Of a DNA stretch of 22,185 nucleotides, positions 21,307 through 22,185 are shown piece after piece. The translations under genes and the position numbers were made by a program. Position 1 is the first letter of the stretch. Every line of letters begins with the position of its first letter. Under the pieces are notes generated by a model. It saw nothing but the letters and a program-made list of their open reading frames with translations, did not search any database and was not told where the DNA came from. This stretch comes from JBBRYB01 sp038238115 (GTDB taxonomy: Bacteria; Actinomycetota; Actinomycetes; Propionibacteriales; Nocardioidaceae): assembly GCA_038238115.1 (NCBI GenBank), contig JBBRYB010000046.1, positions 1 to 22,185 of the forward strand, in the 5' to 3' direction.

Positions 21307-21328
21307 CGGCTCCCTCCGTTGGGAGCCG
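21307..21328. repeat. Perfect 8-bp inverted repeat upstream of rep
   Basis: CGGCTCCC and GGGAGCCG flank a 6-nt TCCGTT loop, 45 bp upstream of the Rep-like start. The strongest hairpin of the cluster; it could be a Rep nicking hairpin or a transcription attenuator. Confidence 0.6.
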
Positions 21329-21348
21329 TTCGCATGTTCGTGCCTCAG

Positions 21349-21360
21349 CCCTTCGAAGGG
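21349..21360. repeat. 12-bp palindrome CCCTTCGAAGGG
   Basis: A perfect palindrome about 90 bp upstream of the Rep-like start. It could be an operator for a dimeric regulator such as the HTH protein. Confidence 0.5.
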
Positions 21361-21911
21361 GCGGAGCCCACGGTCAGACAGGTCACTCCGGGACGCTGGT
21401 GTCCACTCCCGGCAAGAGAGGACCGTGCGCGGGCGGCACTTGTGAGAATCGAACTTGGGTCCGTGTGAGGCTCAAGCCGGTGGGAGTCGTAGGCACGGCT
21501 TGCCGTCTCGCGCTCGTGACCTCTACCTAGAAGGCAGGACGCACTGGGCCAAGGCGAGCAGGGACGAGCAAGTCCTCCCACCAGGCCGTCGAAACCATCA
21601 CGGGCAGGTACGCGCCGTTAACGAGCGGTCCATCGAGGCTGGGGCGACCAGCATGAGCGAAGAGGGCACGGCCCACCGCGACCCTTCAGCACACCTGTCT
21701 GTCAGTGTTCCTTGGCGACGCGATCAAAGACCGTTGACACGGTAGTGGCGCGGGTTCTTGCGGTCCGTCAGGCCCTCCTGAACTATGCGCTCTTCAAGAC
21801 GTCAGACCTGTCGCGCCCTGCGGCGACCGGCTGGTCGTCTCGCCAGACGAGACGCGATCATCTTCTCGCCAACAAGCGAGGCAGCCGAACGACCAGGTCA
21901 GAGTTGGTGGC

Positions 21912-21927
21912 TTACTCCCACTCGATG
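21912..21927. other. attR: right attachment site in guaA 3' end
   Basis: ACTCCCACTCGATG at 21914-21927 matches 128-141 exactly and forms the last codons of guaA, followed by TAA at 21912-21914 on the minus strand. The element therefore restores the guaA reading frame with its own stop codon (TAA here, TGA at attL). Confidence 0.85.
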
Positions 21928-22185
21928 GTGCCTGGGGGCTTGCTCGTCACGTCGACGACCACCCGATTAATCTCTCGAACCTCGTTGGTGATCCGCGTGG
22001 AGATGCGCTCGATCACGTCGTACGGGAGCCGCGCCCAGTCGGCCGTCATCGCGTCCTCCGAGGTGACCGGGCGCAGCACGACGGGGTGACCGTAGGTACG
22101 GCCGTCGCCCTGCACGCCGACAGAGTGGACCTCGGCGAGCAGCACCACCGGGAACTGCCAGATGTCACGGTCGAGTCCCGCCGCC
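21912..22185 (-). CDS. guaA: GMP synthase (glutamine-hydrolysing), C-terminal end (partial)
   Basis: The minus-strand frame runs from the window edge to TAA at 21912. The visible about 90 residues are the C-terminal dimerisation domain of GMP synthase: DRDIWQFPVVLLAEV, GRTYGHPVVLRPVTSEDAMT, ADWARLPYDVIERISTRITN, EVREINRVVVDVTSKPPGTI then EWE. GuaA makes GMP from XMP with glutamine and ATP, an essential step of purine synthesis in the cytoplasm. The PPGTIEWE end is nearly invariant in bacteria. The gene is intact because the integrated element supplies matching final codons, the usual reason 3' ends of conserved genes serve as insertion sites. Confidence 0.96.
   Translation of the reverse strand, partial: AAGLDRDIWQFPVVLLAEVHSVGVQGDGRTYGHPVVLRPVTSEDAMTADWARLPYDVIERISTRITNEVREINRVVVDVTSKPPGTIEWE

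Larger units (their letters stand above)
21263..21911. other. Hairpin-rich non-coding region between rep and attR; candidate origin
   Basis: No gene is supported in these 649 bp. Three inverted repeats cluster upstream of rep: CGCCTC...GAGGCG at about 21273-21298, CGGCTCCC-TCCGTT-GGGAGCCG at 21307-21328, and the 12-bp palindrome CCCTTCGAAGGG at 21349-21360. The rest (21400-21911) holds only short frames of poor composition. The position between a Rep-like gene and the attachment site suggests a double-strand origin, rep promoter/operator or Xis binding sites. Which of these it is cannot be seen. Confidence 0.45.

Noticed and set aside
21440..21470. AATCGAAC within a tRNA-like context (possible tRNA 3' fragment on the minus strand)
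   Set aside because: The T-stem pairs poorly and no acceptor, anticodon or D arm could be found around it.
21455..21745. 96-aa plus-strand frame between rep and attR
   Set aside because: Composition typical of non-coding GC-rich DNA, no SD or motif; the region is better seen as regulatory or origin DNA.

Overview
The window is high-GC actinobacterial DNA. It holds an almost complete genomic island of about 21.8 kb integrated at the 3' end of guaA. The right edge (21912-22185, minus strand) encodes the C-terminus of GMP synthase, ending in the family signature PPGTIEWE. The last bases of that gene, ACTCCCACTCGATG, recur at 128-141 on the left. A tyrosine integrase (240-1319) starts about 100 bp inside the left repeat. 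The first 61 bases are the end of an IPT/TIG-type protein and belong to the left flank.

The mobility backbone is split between the two ends: integrase on the left; on the right a Rep-like initiator, an excisionase-like HTH protein with a degraded second copy, and Cys-rich proteins (18.8-21.3 kb). On excision these would join across attP. No TraB/FtsK-type transfer gene is visible, so the element looks like a small non-conjugative or mobilizable relative of actinomycete integrative elements.

The middle is defence-like cargo. From left to right: (1) a two-gene cassette of a ScoMcrA-like SRA domain fused to a PD-(D/E)xK nuclease, followed by a coiled-coil/CHAT protease (1695-3776), bracketed by the integrase 3' end and a second, truncated copy of it; (2) two consecutive minus-strand PD-(D/E)xK-like proteins (4321-5677); (3) a 484-aa HTH / HNH-associated-repeat / DUF3883 nuclease (6470-7924); (4) a gene graveyard (about 5.8-6.3 and 7.9-10.8 kb) of frameshifted, truncated and inverted fragments, including two copies of an endonuclease/exonuclease/phosphatase-like gene, DUF3883 and DUF4411 remnants, and opposed halves of a nuclease-like gene; (5) a membrane protein with 22 perfectly spaced 12-residue repeats (10904-12424); (6) a serine recombinase (12612-13229); (7) a Type II-like restriction-modification pair whose endonuclease is frameshifted at a C8 tract (13429-16076); (8) a HAD hydrolase coupled by ATGA overlap to a three-TM protein; (9) a PadR regulator overlapping a DUF2314-like protein.

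An unusually large number of the proteins, intact or broken, carry PD-(D/E)xK-type nuclease signatures. The island looks like a site where restriction and defence genes are gained, duplicated and lost quickly. The best candidate for an undescribed system is the SRA-nuclease plus CHAT-protease cassette. The tandem nuclease pair at 4.3-5.7 kb and the 12-residue repeat membrane protein come next. All family names come from recognising motifs by eye; no database was searched.
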